Shown: positions 33,626 through 41,811 of the stretch, piece by piece
How the letters are laid out: the number at the start of each line of letters is the position of its first letter
Position numbering within the stretch: the stretch's first letter is position 1
Source of the DNA: Vibrio coralliilyticus ATCC BAA-450
Lineage (GTDB): Bacteria; Pseudomonadota; Gammaproteobacteria; Enterobacterales; Vibrionaceae
Direction: 5' to 3'
Assembly (NCBI RefSeq): GCF_000176135.1
Contig: NZ_ACZN01000018.1
Span: 1,042,984 to 1,106,983 of the forward strand
DNA: 64,000 nucleotides
Program-made: the position numbers and the translations under genes
Notes under the pieces: generated by a model
What the model was told of the DNA's origin: nothing
What the model saw: the letters and a program-made list of their open reading frames with translations, nothing else
Databases searched by the model: none

Positions 33626-34267
33626 ATGAATAAAGAAAAACGAGTACAAATACTGGAACGTCTGAGGGAGAACAACCCAAACCCTCAGACTGAGCTCAAC
33701 TGGAGTACACCTTTCGAACTCTTAATTGCTGTGCTCTTGTCCGCGCAGGCTACCGATGTCAGCGTGAATAAAGCGACCGACAAACTTTACCCTGTGGCTA
33801 ACACACCGCAAGGGTTATTTGATTTGGGTGTCGATGGCGTCAAAGAGTACATCAAAACTATCGGCCTGTTTAACTCAAAGGCAGAGAACGTAATTAAAAC
33901 CTGCCGTATCCTGCTTGACCAACATAATGGTGAAGTACCCGAAGACAGAGCAGCGCTAGAAGCTCTGCCAGGTGTTGGGCGCAAAACCGCCAACGTTGTA
34001 CTCAACACTGCGTTTGGCTGGCCGACGATTGCCGTTGATACTCATATTTACCGCGTCTCAAACCGTACTAAGTTTGCGATGGGGAAAAATGTCGATCAGG
34101 TTGAAGAAAAGCTACTCAAAGTCGTACCCAAAGAATTCAAACTCGATGTACACCATTGGTTGATCCTTCATGGGCGTTATACCTGCGTTGCACGTAAACC
34201 TCGTTGTGGCAGTTGTATCATCGAAGATTTGTGCGAATTTAAAGAAAAAGTCTACCCAGAAAACTAG
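33626..34267 (+). CDS. nth: Endonuclease III (DNA glycosylase/AP lyase)
   Basis: A protein of 213 residues. The helix-hairpin-helix L-P-G-V-G-R-K-T-A has catalytic K120, with D138 in V-D-T-H. The 4Fe-4S cysteines are C187, C194, C197 and C203, at the same numbers as the E. coli enzyme. It removes oxidised pyrimidines and cuts the abasic strand. It follows rsxE by 33 bases, the usual linkage in gamma-proteobacteria. Confidence 0.97.
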   Translation: MNKEKRVQILERLRENNPNPQTELNWSTPFELLIAVLLSAQATDVSVNKATDKLYPVANTPQGLFDLGVDGVKEYIKTIGLFNSKAENVIKTCRILLDQHNGEVPEDRAALEALPGVGRKTANVVLNTAFGWPTIAVDTHIYRVSNRTKFAMGKNVDQVEEKLLKVVPKEFKLDVHHWLILHGRYTCVARKPRCGSCIIEDLCEFKEKVYPEN

Positions 34268-34279
34268 GAGAGCAAGGCA

Positions 34280-34696
34280 ATGTCAAACGGGCGTATTTTA
34301 CACACCATGCTACGTGTAGGTGATCTAGATAAATCAATTCAGTTTTATACTGAAGTCATGGGAATGCAGCTACTACGCACCAACGAAAATAAAGAGTATG
34401 AGTACACTCTCGCTTTCTTGGGTTACGGTGATGAATCTCAAGGTGCTGTGATTGAACTGACTTACAACTGGGGCACAACAGAATACGATTTGGGTAGCGC
34501 ATTCGGCCATATCGCGATTGGTGTTGAAGACATCTACAAAACCTGTGATGCCATCAAAGCCGCCGGTGGCAATGTCACTCGTGAACCGGGACCTGTAAAA
34601 GGCGGAACAACTCATATTGCTTTCGTAAAAGATCCTGATGGTTATATGCTGGAACTTATCCAAAACAAACAAGCGTCGGCAGGCCTTGAGGGATAA
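34280..34696 (+). CDS. gloA: Lactoylglutathione lyase (glyoxalase I)
   Basis: A protein of 138 residues of the VOC fold in two halves: H-T-M-L-R-V-G-D-L-D-K-S-I-Q-F-Y, then F-G-H-I-A-I-G-V-E-D and a Y-M-L-E-L-I-Q end. The metal-binding histidines and glutamates are present. It converts the methylglyoxal-glutathione adduct to lactoylglutathione. It follows nth by 12 bases and ends at a strong terminator. Confidence 0.96.
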   Translation: MSNGRILHTMLRVGDLDKSIQFYTEVMGMQLLRTNENKEYEYTLAFLGYGDESQGAVIELTYNWGTTEYDLGSAFGHIAIGVEDIYKTCDAIKAAGGNVTREPGPVKGGTTHIAFVKDPDGYMLELIQNKQASAGLEG

Positions 34697-34716
34697 TCGC
34701 CTCCACCATTGATTCT

Positions 34717-34749
34717 ATAGGGCAGCATTTAGCTGCCCTATTATTTTTA
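34717..34749 (+). terminator. Rho-independent terminator after gloA
   Basis: Stem ATAGGGCAGC / GCTGCCCTAT around loop ATTTA, followed by a T-rich tract (TATTTTTA). Confidence 0.88.
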
Positions 34750-34756
34750 CTTTACA

Positions 34757-34771
34757 TGATAATAATTATCA
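34757..34771. promoter_or_regulatory. Fur-box-like operator upstream of the DUF2753 gene
   Basis: TGATAATAATTATCA is a perfect 7-1-7 match to the Fur recognition unit; the palindrome extends to 17 bases at 34756-34772. It lies 42-56 bases before the ATG at 34813, where it could cover the promoter. Iron-dependent repression is inferred. Confidence 0.7.
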
Positions 34772-34812
34772 TTTAATCTCGAAATATTGTGAATTCGGAG
34801 AGTTATAAGACA

Positions 34813-35250
34813 ATGGGCATCACCGAGTGGGAAAAACACACGCTACTGGCTGATTTAGCAATGAACGATGATGATCACCTGCGTAGCATCCTTCACTACC
34901 AACAAGCGCTGACGTTAAGTGAGCGAATTGGTGATTCCAATGAGATTGATGTTGAAGACCGACTGATGATCTCTGTGATTTCCTGTCACAACATGGCTTC
35001 GTTTTGGCGAACGGTTGGCGATACTAAATACGAACTCAAATACCTTCAGCTAGCTTCAGAAAAAGTCCTTACCTTGGTGCCTCAATGTCCAAACAGCGAC
35101 TGTGATGCCTTCGTCGACTCAATGGGCTGCTGTAAAAAAGCGCTGATCGAATTCATGAAACGACACCCAAATCCTAAGATAGCGAAACTGGTGCAGGATA
35201 TAGACACTGCCACTAACTGTAACCTAATCGCTAAGTTCCGACTTAACTAA
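34813..35250 (+). CDS. DUF2753-type protein of unknown function
   Basis: A protein of 145 residues from ATG 34813 (M-G-I-T-E-W-E-K-H-T-L-L-A-D-L-A); a GTG at 34789 is an alternative start. The sequence looks like helical TPR-type repeats (Y-Q-Q-A-L-T-L-S-E-R-I-G) and has five cysteines toward the C-terminal half (Q-C-P-N-S-D-C-D-A, G-C-C-K-K-A). It has no signal peptide. The family name is from memory of the gloA-motY region of vibrios. The Fur-like operator suggests iron control. The function is unknown. Confidence 0.7.
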   Translation: MGITEWEKHTLLADLAMNDDDHLRSILHYQQALTLSERIGDSNEIDVEDRLMISVISCHNMASFWRTVGDTKYELKYLQLASEKVLTLVPQCPNSDCDAFVDSMGCCKKALIEFMKRHPNPKIAKLVQDIDTATNCNLIAKFRLN

Positions 35251-35261
35251 TCGGAATGAAC

Positions 35262-35295
35262 AGTAAAAAAGCCAGCATTACGCTGGCTTTTTTAC
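35262..35295. terminator. Bidirectional terminator between the DUF2753 gene and motY
   Basis: AAAAAAGCCAGC, loop ATTAC, GCTGGCTTTTTTAC gives a T-run on both strands. It serves both converging genes. Confidence 0.9.
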
Positions 35296-35297
35296 TA

Positions 35298-36179
35298 TCA
35301 GACTTGGGTCCGCCCCAGTGATATCACTACTCGGCGGTTTTTATCTTTACCAAGCGGTGAAGCGTTGTCTGCAACCGGACGACGGCGGCCGTATCCCTGA
35401 ACTTGAATCCGATCCTCAGGTAAACCGAGCGATTTAAAGTAGTCACGCAGTACTTCCGCCCGTTGCTCAGACAAATTCTGGCTGGCGCTCTTACTTTCTT
35501 CATTCGAGGTGTATGTCGATACCAAGACCAAATCAATATCCTGATTATGGCGAATGTATTCTGCTATCTGTGCCAACCGTTTCTGCGACGCTTTGTTTAG
35601 CTGCACACTTGAACGGTCATAATGCAGAATGGTGAAAGCAATATCTTCAAAGCTATATGGCAGCAGATTTGCAATACAGTCGCTAAACGCATTGTAGGAG
35701 TGCTGGAACAAGACAGAAGACAATGAGACTTCTATACGCTGATCACGACTTTGCCATTCCTGATAACTAAAAGTTGGGTAACGCCCTTTTTCCAGCTCTG
35801 TGAGAATGCTCCATGCAGTTTGCCCACCTACATAACCATCAAACTGCTGGAAGAAACGAATATTAGTAATACGCTCAGCGCTGTCCCCTGGTCGCCATAC
35901 GGGAGGCATTGAAACCAGAGACACATCTCGGGTTTTACCCATAGGGCGCTTCATCTTCAGCTCAAAATCGAGGTTGATCTTTTTGCTGGCATGGGATGAG
36001 AATACCGCGTCACCGTAATTTGGAATCGGGTGCACCATGCGACACTCTAGTGGCGTATTTGCAATCATCTGCCACTGTGACTGCTGGGGTTTAGCAGCAT
36101 AGCGAACATCCATTGCCGAAGCGGAGCTGGCAACAGAAGCAAGTGTTAATGTTAGGCTAGTGGCTAACAGTCTTTTCAT
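35298..36179 (-). CDS. motY: Polar sodium-motor protein MotY
   Basis: A protein of 293 residues with a signal peptide cleaved near S-A-S-A/M-D-V. The N-terminal domain (about 22-165) binds the stator PomB/MotX in the T-ring. The C-terminal OmpA-like domain (about 190-290: V-S-T-Y-T-S-N-E-E, V-Q-G-Y-G-R-R-R-P-V, N-R-R-V-V-I) binds peptidoglycan. It lies next to rnt, as the polar motY does in other vibrios, so it is assigned to the polar sodium-driven flagellum rather than the lateral one. Confidence 0.92.
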   Translation of the reverse strand: MKRLLATSLTLTLASVASSASAMDVRYAAKPQQSQWQMIANTPLECRMVHPIPNYGDAVFSSHASKKINLDFELKMKRPMGKTRDVSLVSMPPVWRPGDSAERITNIRFFQQFDGYVGGQTAWSILTELEKGRYPTFSYQEWQSRDQRIEVSLSSVLFQHSYNAFSDCIANLLPYSFEDIAFTILHYDRSSVQLNKASQKRLAQIAEYIRHNQDIDLVLVSTYTSNEESKSASQNLSEQRAEVLRDYFKSLGLPEDRIQVQGYGRRRPVADNASPLGKDKNRRVVISLGRTQV

Positions 36180-36383
36180 GGGGTACGGATTCTCTTACTT
36201 AGCACGGCGCAATGTTGCCGCTGATACTTCTACAACACCTACAATGCAAAAACCTCGCCAAGAACGTAGTGATTGGCTGCACTTCTATCAATAACAACGG
36301 AACGTTATTAATTAGACAATCCGGTTTTTCTTGCCCTGAGAATCTGCAATAATGCTGCCCTTGTCACATAATACTAGGCCAAC

Positions 36384-37043
36384 ATGACTGTAGAAAACGA
36401 AGCATTGACGCTCAAAAAACGATTTCGTGGCTATTTTCCTGTCGTTATCGACGTTGAAACCGCAGGGTTTAATGCCAAAACGGATGCACTGTTAGAAATC
36501 TGTGCCGTCACTCTTAAAATGGATGAAAATGGCGAGCTCCAGCCAGCTTCTACCATCCACTTCCATGTTGAGCCATTTGAAGGAGCAAACCTCGAGAAGG
36601 AAGCTCTGGACTTTAACGGCATTCATGATCCGTTTAGCCCATTGCGTGGTGCGGTACCTGAATCGGAAGCCCTCAAAGAAATCTACAAGCTTGTACGCAA
36701 AGAACAAAAAGCGGCTGATTGTAGCCGAGCAATTATGGTTGCACACAATGCAACTTTTGATCACAACTTTGTGATGGCCGCTAGTGAACGTAGCAAGCTA
36801 AAACGCGTCCCTTTTCATCCCTTTGCAACGTTTGATACCGCAACGCTAAGCGGGTTGGCTTATGGTCAAACTGTATTAGCCAAAGCGTGCAAAACCGCTG
36901 GGATGGATTTTGACAACAAAGAAGCCCACTCTGCCCTTTACGATACGTTAAAGACAGCAGAACTCTTCTGCGGCATCGTCAACAAATGGAAAGCTCTTGG
37001 TGGTTGGCCTTTGATCGACGAAGACGCAGAAAACAATAAATAA
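36384..37043 (+). CDS. rnt: Ribonuclease T
   Basis: A protein of 219 residues of the DEDD exonuclease fold: V-I-D-V-E-T-A-G at the start, then H-N-A-T-F-D and H-S-A-L-Y-D-T. It trims the CCA end of tRNA and the 3' ends of other stable RNAs. It is divergent from motY across a 204-base gap. Confidence 0.96.
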   Translation: MTVENEALTLKKRFRGYFPVVIDVETAGFNAKTDALLEICAVTLKMDENGELQPASTIHFHVEPFEGANLEKEALDFNGIHDPFSPLRGAVPESEALKEIYKLVRKEQKAADCSRAIMVAHNATFDHNFVMAASERSKLKRVPFHPFATFDTATLSGLAYGQTVLAKACKTAGMDFDNKEAHSALYDTLKTAELFCGIVNKWKALGGWPLIDEDAENNK

Positions 37044-37071
37044 AAAAGTAAACACAACAATCGAGTAAACT

Positions 37072-38397
37072 ATGAATCCTGTTGTAATTTCAGTATGTAT
37101 CATGCTGCTTCTGGCACTGATGCGCGTGAATGTCGTGGTTGCCCTGACATTCAGTGCTATCGTCGGTGGCCTCGTTGCTGGCATGGACCTAAATGATGCT
37201 GTTGCTGCATTTGAAAGTGGCCTAGGTGGCGGTGCAACGATTGCACTCAGCTACGCTATGCTTGGGACATTCGCTGTCGCTATCTCTAAATCGGGGATCA
37301 CCGATTTACTGGCAAACAGTGTCATCAAACGTATTCACGGTAAAGAAAACGGCTCTGCTTCGACAGGTCTTAAGTACGCAGTGTTAATCGCACTAATCTT
37401 AGTGACTATGTCTTCTCAGAACGTCGTACCTGTGCATATCGCCTTTATCCCTATTCTTATTCCACCTCTGTTAGGCGTTTTTGCGAAGCTCAATCTAGAT
37501 CGTCGTATGATTGCCTGTGTGCTGACGTTCGGTCTAGTAACACCCTACATGGTGTTACCAGTTGGCTTTGGCGGTATCTTCCTTAATAACATCCTGCTCA
37601 AAAACCTGCACGATAATGGCTTGGAGTCCGTCGTCGCAAGCCAAGTCCCTGTCGCTATGTTGCTGCCAGCAGCAGGTATGATCTTCGGTTTATTAACAGC
37701 CATTTTCTTTAGTTACCGTAAGCCTCGTCAATACAAGGAAACGGAGCTGACACACGTTGAAGAAAACACGCCGTCAATCAACAAAAAGAACATCCTAATT
37801 GCTTGTGCTGGTATCATCGCTGCACTTACTGTCCAGCTAACCACAGGTTCAATGATCATTGGTGCCCTAGCAGGTTTCATGGTCTTCACGTTTGGTGGTG
37901 TTATCGCTTGGAAAGAAACCCATGACGTGTTCACTAAAGGCGTGCACATGATGGCGATGATTGGCTTCATCATGATTGCCGCCGCTGGTTTTGCTGCCGT
38001 AATGAAGCAAACAGGTGGAGTAGAGTCTTTGGTAGAAGCACTATCGACTAGTATCGGTGATAACAAACCACTAGCCGCTCTTCTTATGCTGGTTGTTGGC
38101 CTCTTGGTCACTATGGGCATTGGCTCTTCGTTCTCGACTATCCCGATCATTGCAACGATCTACGTACCACTGGCTGCAGCATTTGGTTTCTCGCCAATGG
38201 CAACAATTGCTCTAGTTGGTACAGCGGCTGCATTGGGTGACGCGGGTTCTCCAGCCTCTGACTCAACACTTGGCCCTACGTCTGGCCTGAATGCTGATGG
38301 TCAACATGAACACATTTGGGAAACCGTAGTGCCGACGTTTGTTCACTACAACATCCCATTGATTGTGTTTGGTTGGATTGCGGCTATGGTTCTATAA
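37072..38397 (+). CDS. Na+/H+ antiporter-family (YuiF/NhaC-like) membrane protein
   Basis: A protein of 441 residues with about twelve hydrophobic helices. Motifs such as M-S-S-Q-N-V-V-P-V-H-I-A-F-I-P-I-L-I-P and G-D-A-G-S-P-A-S-D-S-T-L-G-P-T are typical of the COG2056 group. Members are annotated as sodium/proton antiporters, though an amino-acid (histidine) uptake role has been proposed for some. The substrate is not decided by sequence. It follows rnt by 28 bases. Confidence 0.8.
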   Translation: MNPVVISVCIMLLLALMRVNVVVALTFSAIVGGLVAGMDLNDAVAAFESGLGGGATIALSYAMLGTFAVAISKSGITDLLANSVIKRIHGKENGSASTGLKYAVLIALILVTMSSQNVVPVHIAFIPILIPPLLGVFAKLNLDRRMIACVLTFGLVTPYMVLPVGFGGIFLNNILLKNLHDNGLESVVASQVPVAMLLPAAGMIFGLLTAIFFSYRKPRQYKETELTHVEENTPSINKKNILIACAGIIAALTVQLTTGSMIIGALAGFMVFTFGGVIAWKETHDVFTKGVHMMAMIGFIMIAAAGFAAVMKQTGGVESLVEALSTSIGDNKPLAALLMLVVGLLVTMGIGSSFSTIPIIATIYVPLAAAFGFSPMATIALVGTAAALGDAGSPASDSTLGPTSGLNADGQHEHIWETVVPTFVHYNIPLIVFGWIAAMVL

Positions 38398-38424
38398 CCG
38401 AGCCAAAAGCAAAACAACAGACAT

Positions 38425-38457
38425 AAAAAAAGCTGACTTTGATAGTCAGCTTTTTTA
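38425..38457. terminator. Bidirectional terminator between the antiporter gene and bamC
   Basis: AAAAAAAGCTGACT, loop TTGAT, AGTCAGCTTTTTT. T-runs exist on both strands and the flanking genes converge. Confidence 0.92.
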
Positions 38458-38471
38458 TTACCTATTGGAGG

Positions 38472-39497
38472 TTACTTAGCGTGTTTGTCTGCCACCGCAG
38501 ACAGAACTGGTACCATATCTTTCAGCAGCTCTTCTTCTACAGGCTTACCTGAAGAGTCAGTAACGTTGATAGAAGTACGGTTACCTAAATCACCAAATAG
38601 GAAAGTATAAGTCCCTGATGAAAGGCCAATCGGCTTAACGCCAACCTCAGTCCAGAATGCATCATCTGGTGCAGCGTACTTAGCTTTCACTGTCCCTTGT
38701 GATTGGTTGCGCTCTTCAATGGTGAAGCCCATTTCAGGGAGAAGCTTAGGCAGACGAGGCCACAGCACGTTATAAGGAGTACGTGCGATGATCACTGGGA
38801 AGCCACTACGGTCTGTGCCCATAGAGATCGGGATCTGCTTAACCAGCTCTTGAGCACGACGAGCTGCTTCCTCACGAATATCCAAGTCGTAACGAGCAGT
38901 CACTAGGTTGGTCATCAAGGCGTTATAGCGCTCTTTATTCGTCGCGGAGACTGGCATTTGTTTGCCTGCTTCGCGCCAATCAATCAAAGAGATCTTAAAG
39001 CCATAGCGATTGTTCGCTTCAACACTGGTGATTTCATAGCGAGAACCGATTTCAGCGTCTTCGTCTTCAGACTGCCAGCTAACCCAATCCGTCTCGATAC
39101 GGTTATCCGTTTGCTCACGAATAGCAATGTTCTGCTCTTGCAGCATCTTCAGCGCCGTTTGCCAGACCTTATCCAGCTCATCTTCACGCAATAACCACAA
39201 CGTTACTTCGCCATTCTTTCGCTCTGCACGCGCGCCTGGGATCAGCTCCAGAACCTGTTGTGGTGGGCGAATATCCACATCACGACCAACACCACCACTA
39301 AACTCTCCTTGAGGGATCTGGTAGTTAGTGTAGTTGCGCGGGTTCACACCTTCGATGTTATTCCACTCAGTCAGAGGCGGAGTATTGAGGTAATCAAAAT
39401 CGTCCTTCGCCTGACGACGCTGAGTTGCGTCACCAGAACAGGCACTTAAAACAAAAACAGCTAGCGAACTAACAACTAGCTGGTGAGACAATTTCAT
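38472..39497 (-). CDS. bamC: Outer membrane protein assembly factor BamC
   Basis: A protein of 341 residues with a lipoprotein signal (V-L-S-A-C, cysteine at residue 20), an unstructured start with Y-L-N-T-P-P-L, and two helix-grip domains (about 95-205 and 220-335). It is a lipoprotein of the BAM complex that inserts outer-membrane beta barrels. It lies downstream of dapA, the standard gamma-proteobacterial order. Confidence 0.95.
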   Translation of the reverse strand: MKLSHQLVVSSLAVFVLSACSGDATQRRQAKDDFDYLNTPPLTEWNNIEGVNPRNYTNYQIPQGEFSGGVGRDVDIRPPQQVLELIPGARAERKNGEVTLWLLREDELDKVWQTALKMLQEQNIAIREQTDNRIETDWVSWQSEDEDAEIGSRYEITSVEANNRYGFKISLIDWREAGKQMPVSATNKERYNALMTNLVTARYDLDIREEAARRAQELVKQIPISMGTDRSGFPVIIARTPYNVLWPRLPKLLPEMGFTIEERNQSQGTVKAKYAAPDDAFWTEVGVKPIGLSSGTYTFLFGDLGNRTSINVTDSSGKPVEEELLKDMVPVLSAVADKHAK

Positions 39498-39517
39498 TGA
39501 AACTCCTGATAAGTAAA

Positions 39518-39540
39518 TGCCGAAGCTTTGTGCTTCGGCA
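39518..39540 (-). terminator. Hairpin between dapA and bamC, probable attenuator
   Basis: Perfect 9-base arms TGCCGAAGC / GCTTCGGCA around a 5-base loop. On the minus strand only a weak T-tract (ATTTACTT) follows. Partial termination, letting some transcription into bamC, is likely. Confidence 0.6.
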
Positions 39541-39552
39541 ATTCATTCTGAT

Positions 39553-40431
39553 TTAGTAGATGCAAGCTTCCGTCATTGCCTGTGCCACAATTGGACGAGC
39601 ATTTTCAGACAACTCTGTCAGCGGCAGTCTTAAGTCACCGTGAGCAATCAAGCCCATCTTGTGCGCAGCCCACTTAACTGGAATCGGGCTCGACTCAACA
39701 AACAGATTCTTATGAAGCGGCATCAAGCGTTGGTTGATAATCTCGGCTTCTTCGTACTTACCTTCAAGGGCAAGCTTCATCATTTTCGCCATATCTTCCG
39801 CCGCGATGTTATTCGTAACTGAAATCACACCCTGGCCACCTTGCTTAACAAAATCAAGGCCACTCGAATCATCACCACTTAGTAAGATAAAATCTTCGCC
39901 ACAAAGTTCACGGTGAATTGCAATTCTGCTTAAATCACCCGTTGCATCTTTTAGCGCCACGATATTATCGATTTCTGCCAGACGAGCAACTGTTTCTGGC
40001 AACAAATCTACTGCGGTGCGACCTGGCACGTTGTAGAGGATTTGTGGCACGTCGCTTTCTTCAGCAATCGCCTTATAGTGCTGGAACAAACCTTCCTGAG
40101 TTGGCTTGTTGTAATACGGCGTCACACTCAGACAACCTGCGATACCAGAGTTGTTTAGTAAACGACTGAAAGTGACTGATTCATGAGTAGCATTCGCTCC
40201 TGTCCCCGCAATCACAGGAATACGACCTTCAGCAAATTCTACCGCTTTGGTAACAACCTTGACATGCTCTTCAACGGTTAACGTTGCAGATTCACCTGTT
40301 GTGCCAACGGCCACAATTCCATCTGAGCCAGATTCGACGTGAAAATCCACAAGTTTTTTCAGGCTTACGTAATCTACTTCGCCATCATTATTAAACGGTG
40401 TAATTAACGCTACGATACTTCCTGAAAACAT
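39553..40431 (-). CDS. dapA: 4-hydroxy-tetrahydrodipicolinate synthase
   Basis: A protein of 292 residues, the usual length. G-T-T-G-E-S holds the substrate-relay threonines, Y-N-V-P-G-R-T the catalytic tyrosine, and A-L-K-D-A-T-G-D the Schiff-base lysine. It condenses pyruvate with aspartate semialdehyde in lysine and diaminopimelate synthesis in the cytoplasm. Confidence 0.97.
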   Translation of the reverse strand: MFSGSIVALITPFNNDGEVDYVSLKKLVDFHVESGSDGIVAVGTTGESATLTVEEHVKVVTKAVEFAEGRIPVIAGTGANATHESVTFSRLLNNSGIAGCLSVTPYYNKPTQEGLFQHYKAIAEESDVPQILYNVPGRTAVDLLPETVARLAEIDNIVALKDATGDLSRIAIHRELCGEDFILLSGDDSSGLDFVKQGGQGVISVTNNIAAEDMAKMMKLALEGKYEEAEIINQRLMPLHKNLFVESSPIPVKWAAHKMGLIAHGDLRLPLTELSENARPIVAQAMTEACIY

Positions 40432-40731
40432 GTCTTTCTCCCTAATTTAGATACTTTCTGCATGGTACTGTAAGGCGATTGAAAAAGACAAGGGATTAAA
40501 CCCGCTTAAATCACCTATTTGAGTGAATATTTATCAGATGTTAGAACTTTGGCAACTTACGCCTTTTTTACAGCCCGTTGTCAGCCTGAGGTTAGAAATA
40601 TCAAGCCCTCAGGCAGGGTCAGTAACGAGTGCAGAAAATTGCATCAGATTTCTGTTGAGCGGACATTTTTCTCTTCAGTAACTGTGCTAAGCTATCTCAT
40701 TAATAATCATAACAATGCTCGAAGTGATATT
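40432..40731. other. Divergent dapA-gcvR intergenic region
   Basis: No convincing gene is seen; an open frame joining gcvR from 40519 has no coding character. It holds an inverted repeat GCCTGAGG (40584-40591) / CCTCAGGC (40607-40614) with a 15-base loop, and must carry the promoters of both genes. Confidence 0.5.
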
Positions 40732-41274
40732 ATGACTCAACATCTGGTGATTACAGCGGTAGGAACGGACCGCCCCGGTGTCTGCAACCAAGTGGTTCAC
40801 CTGGTCACACAATCTGGATGCAATATTGTTGATAGTCGCATTGCGCTTTTTGGCAACGAATTCACCCTCATTATGCTGCTTTCCGGCAACAATGCAGCGG
40901 TCACTCGCGTCGAAACTACACTGCCTTTATTAGGTCAGGAACTTGATCTCATCACCATGATGAAACGTACATCTCAACATGCTCATGCTGACAACTCTTA
41001 CAGCTTGGAAGTCTTTGTTGAGTCTGATGATGAAGTTGGGCTGACAGAGAAATTCACTCAGTTCTTCGCTGATAAAAATATTGGTCTTGCATCACTCAGC
41101 GCGCAGACCATAGATAAAGCGAAAATTCAGTCTACGCAAAACCAGTTCCATATTGCTATCACGGCCACTGTTGATGCAGATTGTAATTTGATGCAGTTGC
41201 AGGAAGAATTCGAAGCATTGTGCTCAAGCCTTGGCGTTCAAGGCTCATTAAACTTCATAAAGAACAGTCAATAA
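40732..41274 (+). CDS. gcvR: Glycine cleavage system regulator GcvR
   Basis: ATG 40732 gives 180 residues (M-T-Q-H-L-V-I-T-A-V-G-T-D-R-P-G). Two ACT domains are visible (about 5-80 and 92-170; the second has L-E-V-F-V-E-S-D-D-E-V-G-L). In enterics GcvR binds GcvA and represses gcv genes when glycine is low. It lies opposite dapA and 12 bases before bcp, as in other gamma-proteobacteria. Confidence 0.92.
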   Translation: MTQHLVITAVGTDRPGVCNQVVHLVTQSGCNIVDSRIALFGNEFTLIMLLSGNNAAVTRVETTLPLLGQELDLITMMKRTSQHAHADNSYSLEVFVESDDEVGLTEKFTQFFADKNIGLASLSAQTIDKAKIQSTQNQFHIAITATVDADCNLMQLQEEFEALCSSLGVQGSLNFIKNSQ

Positions 41275-41286
41275 AAAGGAAAATCA

Positions 41287-41757
41287 ATGAACACGCTAAC
41301 AGCTGGCACTCCGGCTCCGGCATTTTCCCTGCTGGATCAAGACGGCAACACAGTGTCACTCAGTGACTTTGCTGGTAAAAAGATTCTTTTCTACTTCTAT
41401 CCAAAAGCGATGACTCCAGGCTGTACAGTACAAGCACAAGGTCTGCGCGATACTAAAGCAGAACTGGATGCTCATAACGTTGTAGTGCTGGGCGTCAGCA
41501 TTGACCCAGTAAAACGCCTAGGTAAGTTTATCGAGCGTGACAACCTCAACTTCACTCTGTTGTCTGATGAAGACCACGCAGCCGCAGACCAATTCGGTGT
41601 TTGGGGTGAGAAGAAGTTCATGGGTAAAGTGTATGACGGCCTACACCGCATCAGCTTCCTTATCAATGAAGAAGGTGTGATTGAGCACGTATTTAATAAG
41701 TTCAAAACCAAAAATCACCATGAAGTGGTTTTGGATTACTTGAATGAAAATAAGTAA
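41287..41757 (+). CDS. bcp: Thioredoxin-dependent thiol peroxidase Bcp/PrxQ, one-cysteine form
   Basis: A protein of 156 residues. The peroxidatic C46 is in M-T-P-G-C-T-V-Q-A. The position of the resolving cysteine (five residues on in E. coli Bcp) is glutamine, Q51, and no other cysteine occurs in the protein. It reduces hydroperoxides in the cytoplasm and would need an outside thiol to recycle. It shares a short spacer with gcvR and ends at a bidirectional terminator. Confidence 0.95.
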   Translation: MNTLTAGTPAPAFSLLDQDGNTVSLSDFAGKKILFYFYPKAMTPGCTVQAQGLRDTKAELDAHNVVVLGVSIDPVKRLGKFIERDNLNFTLLSDEDHAAADQFGVWGEKKFMGKVYDGLHRISFLINEEGVIEHVFNKFKTKNHHEVVLDYLNENK

Positions 41758-41768
41758 TCTCTACTCAT

Positions 41769-41799
41769 AAAAAACGCCAGCTTGTCGCTGGCGTTTTTT
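41769..41799. terminator. Bidirectional terminator between bcp and the chemoreceptor gene
   Basis: AAAAACGCCAGC, loop TTGTC, GCTGGCGTTTTTT. The flanking genes converge. Confidence 0.92.
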
Positions 41800-41811
41800 G
41801 TTTCTTTAACC

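Noticed and set aside
35298..36179. motY as a lateral-flagellar T-ring gene
   Set aside because: Its place between gloA/DUF2753 and rnt matches the polar sodium-motor motY of other vibrios, and it is separated from the lateral block by the rsx operon.
40519..40731. N-terminal extension of GcvR by 71 residues
   Set aside because: No homology to GcvR and no ribosome-binding site; ATG 40732 gives the family length.
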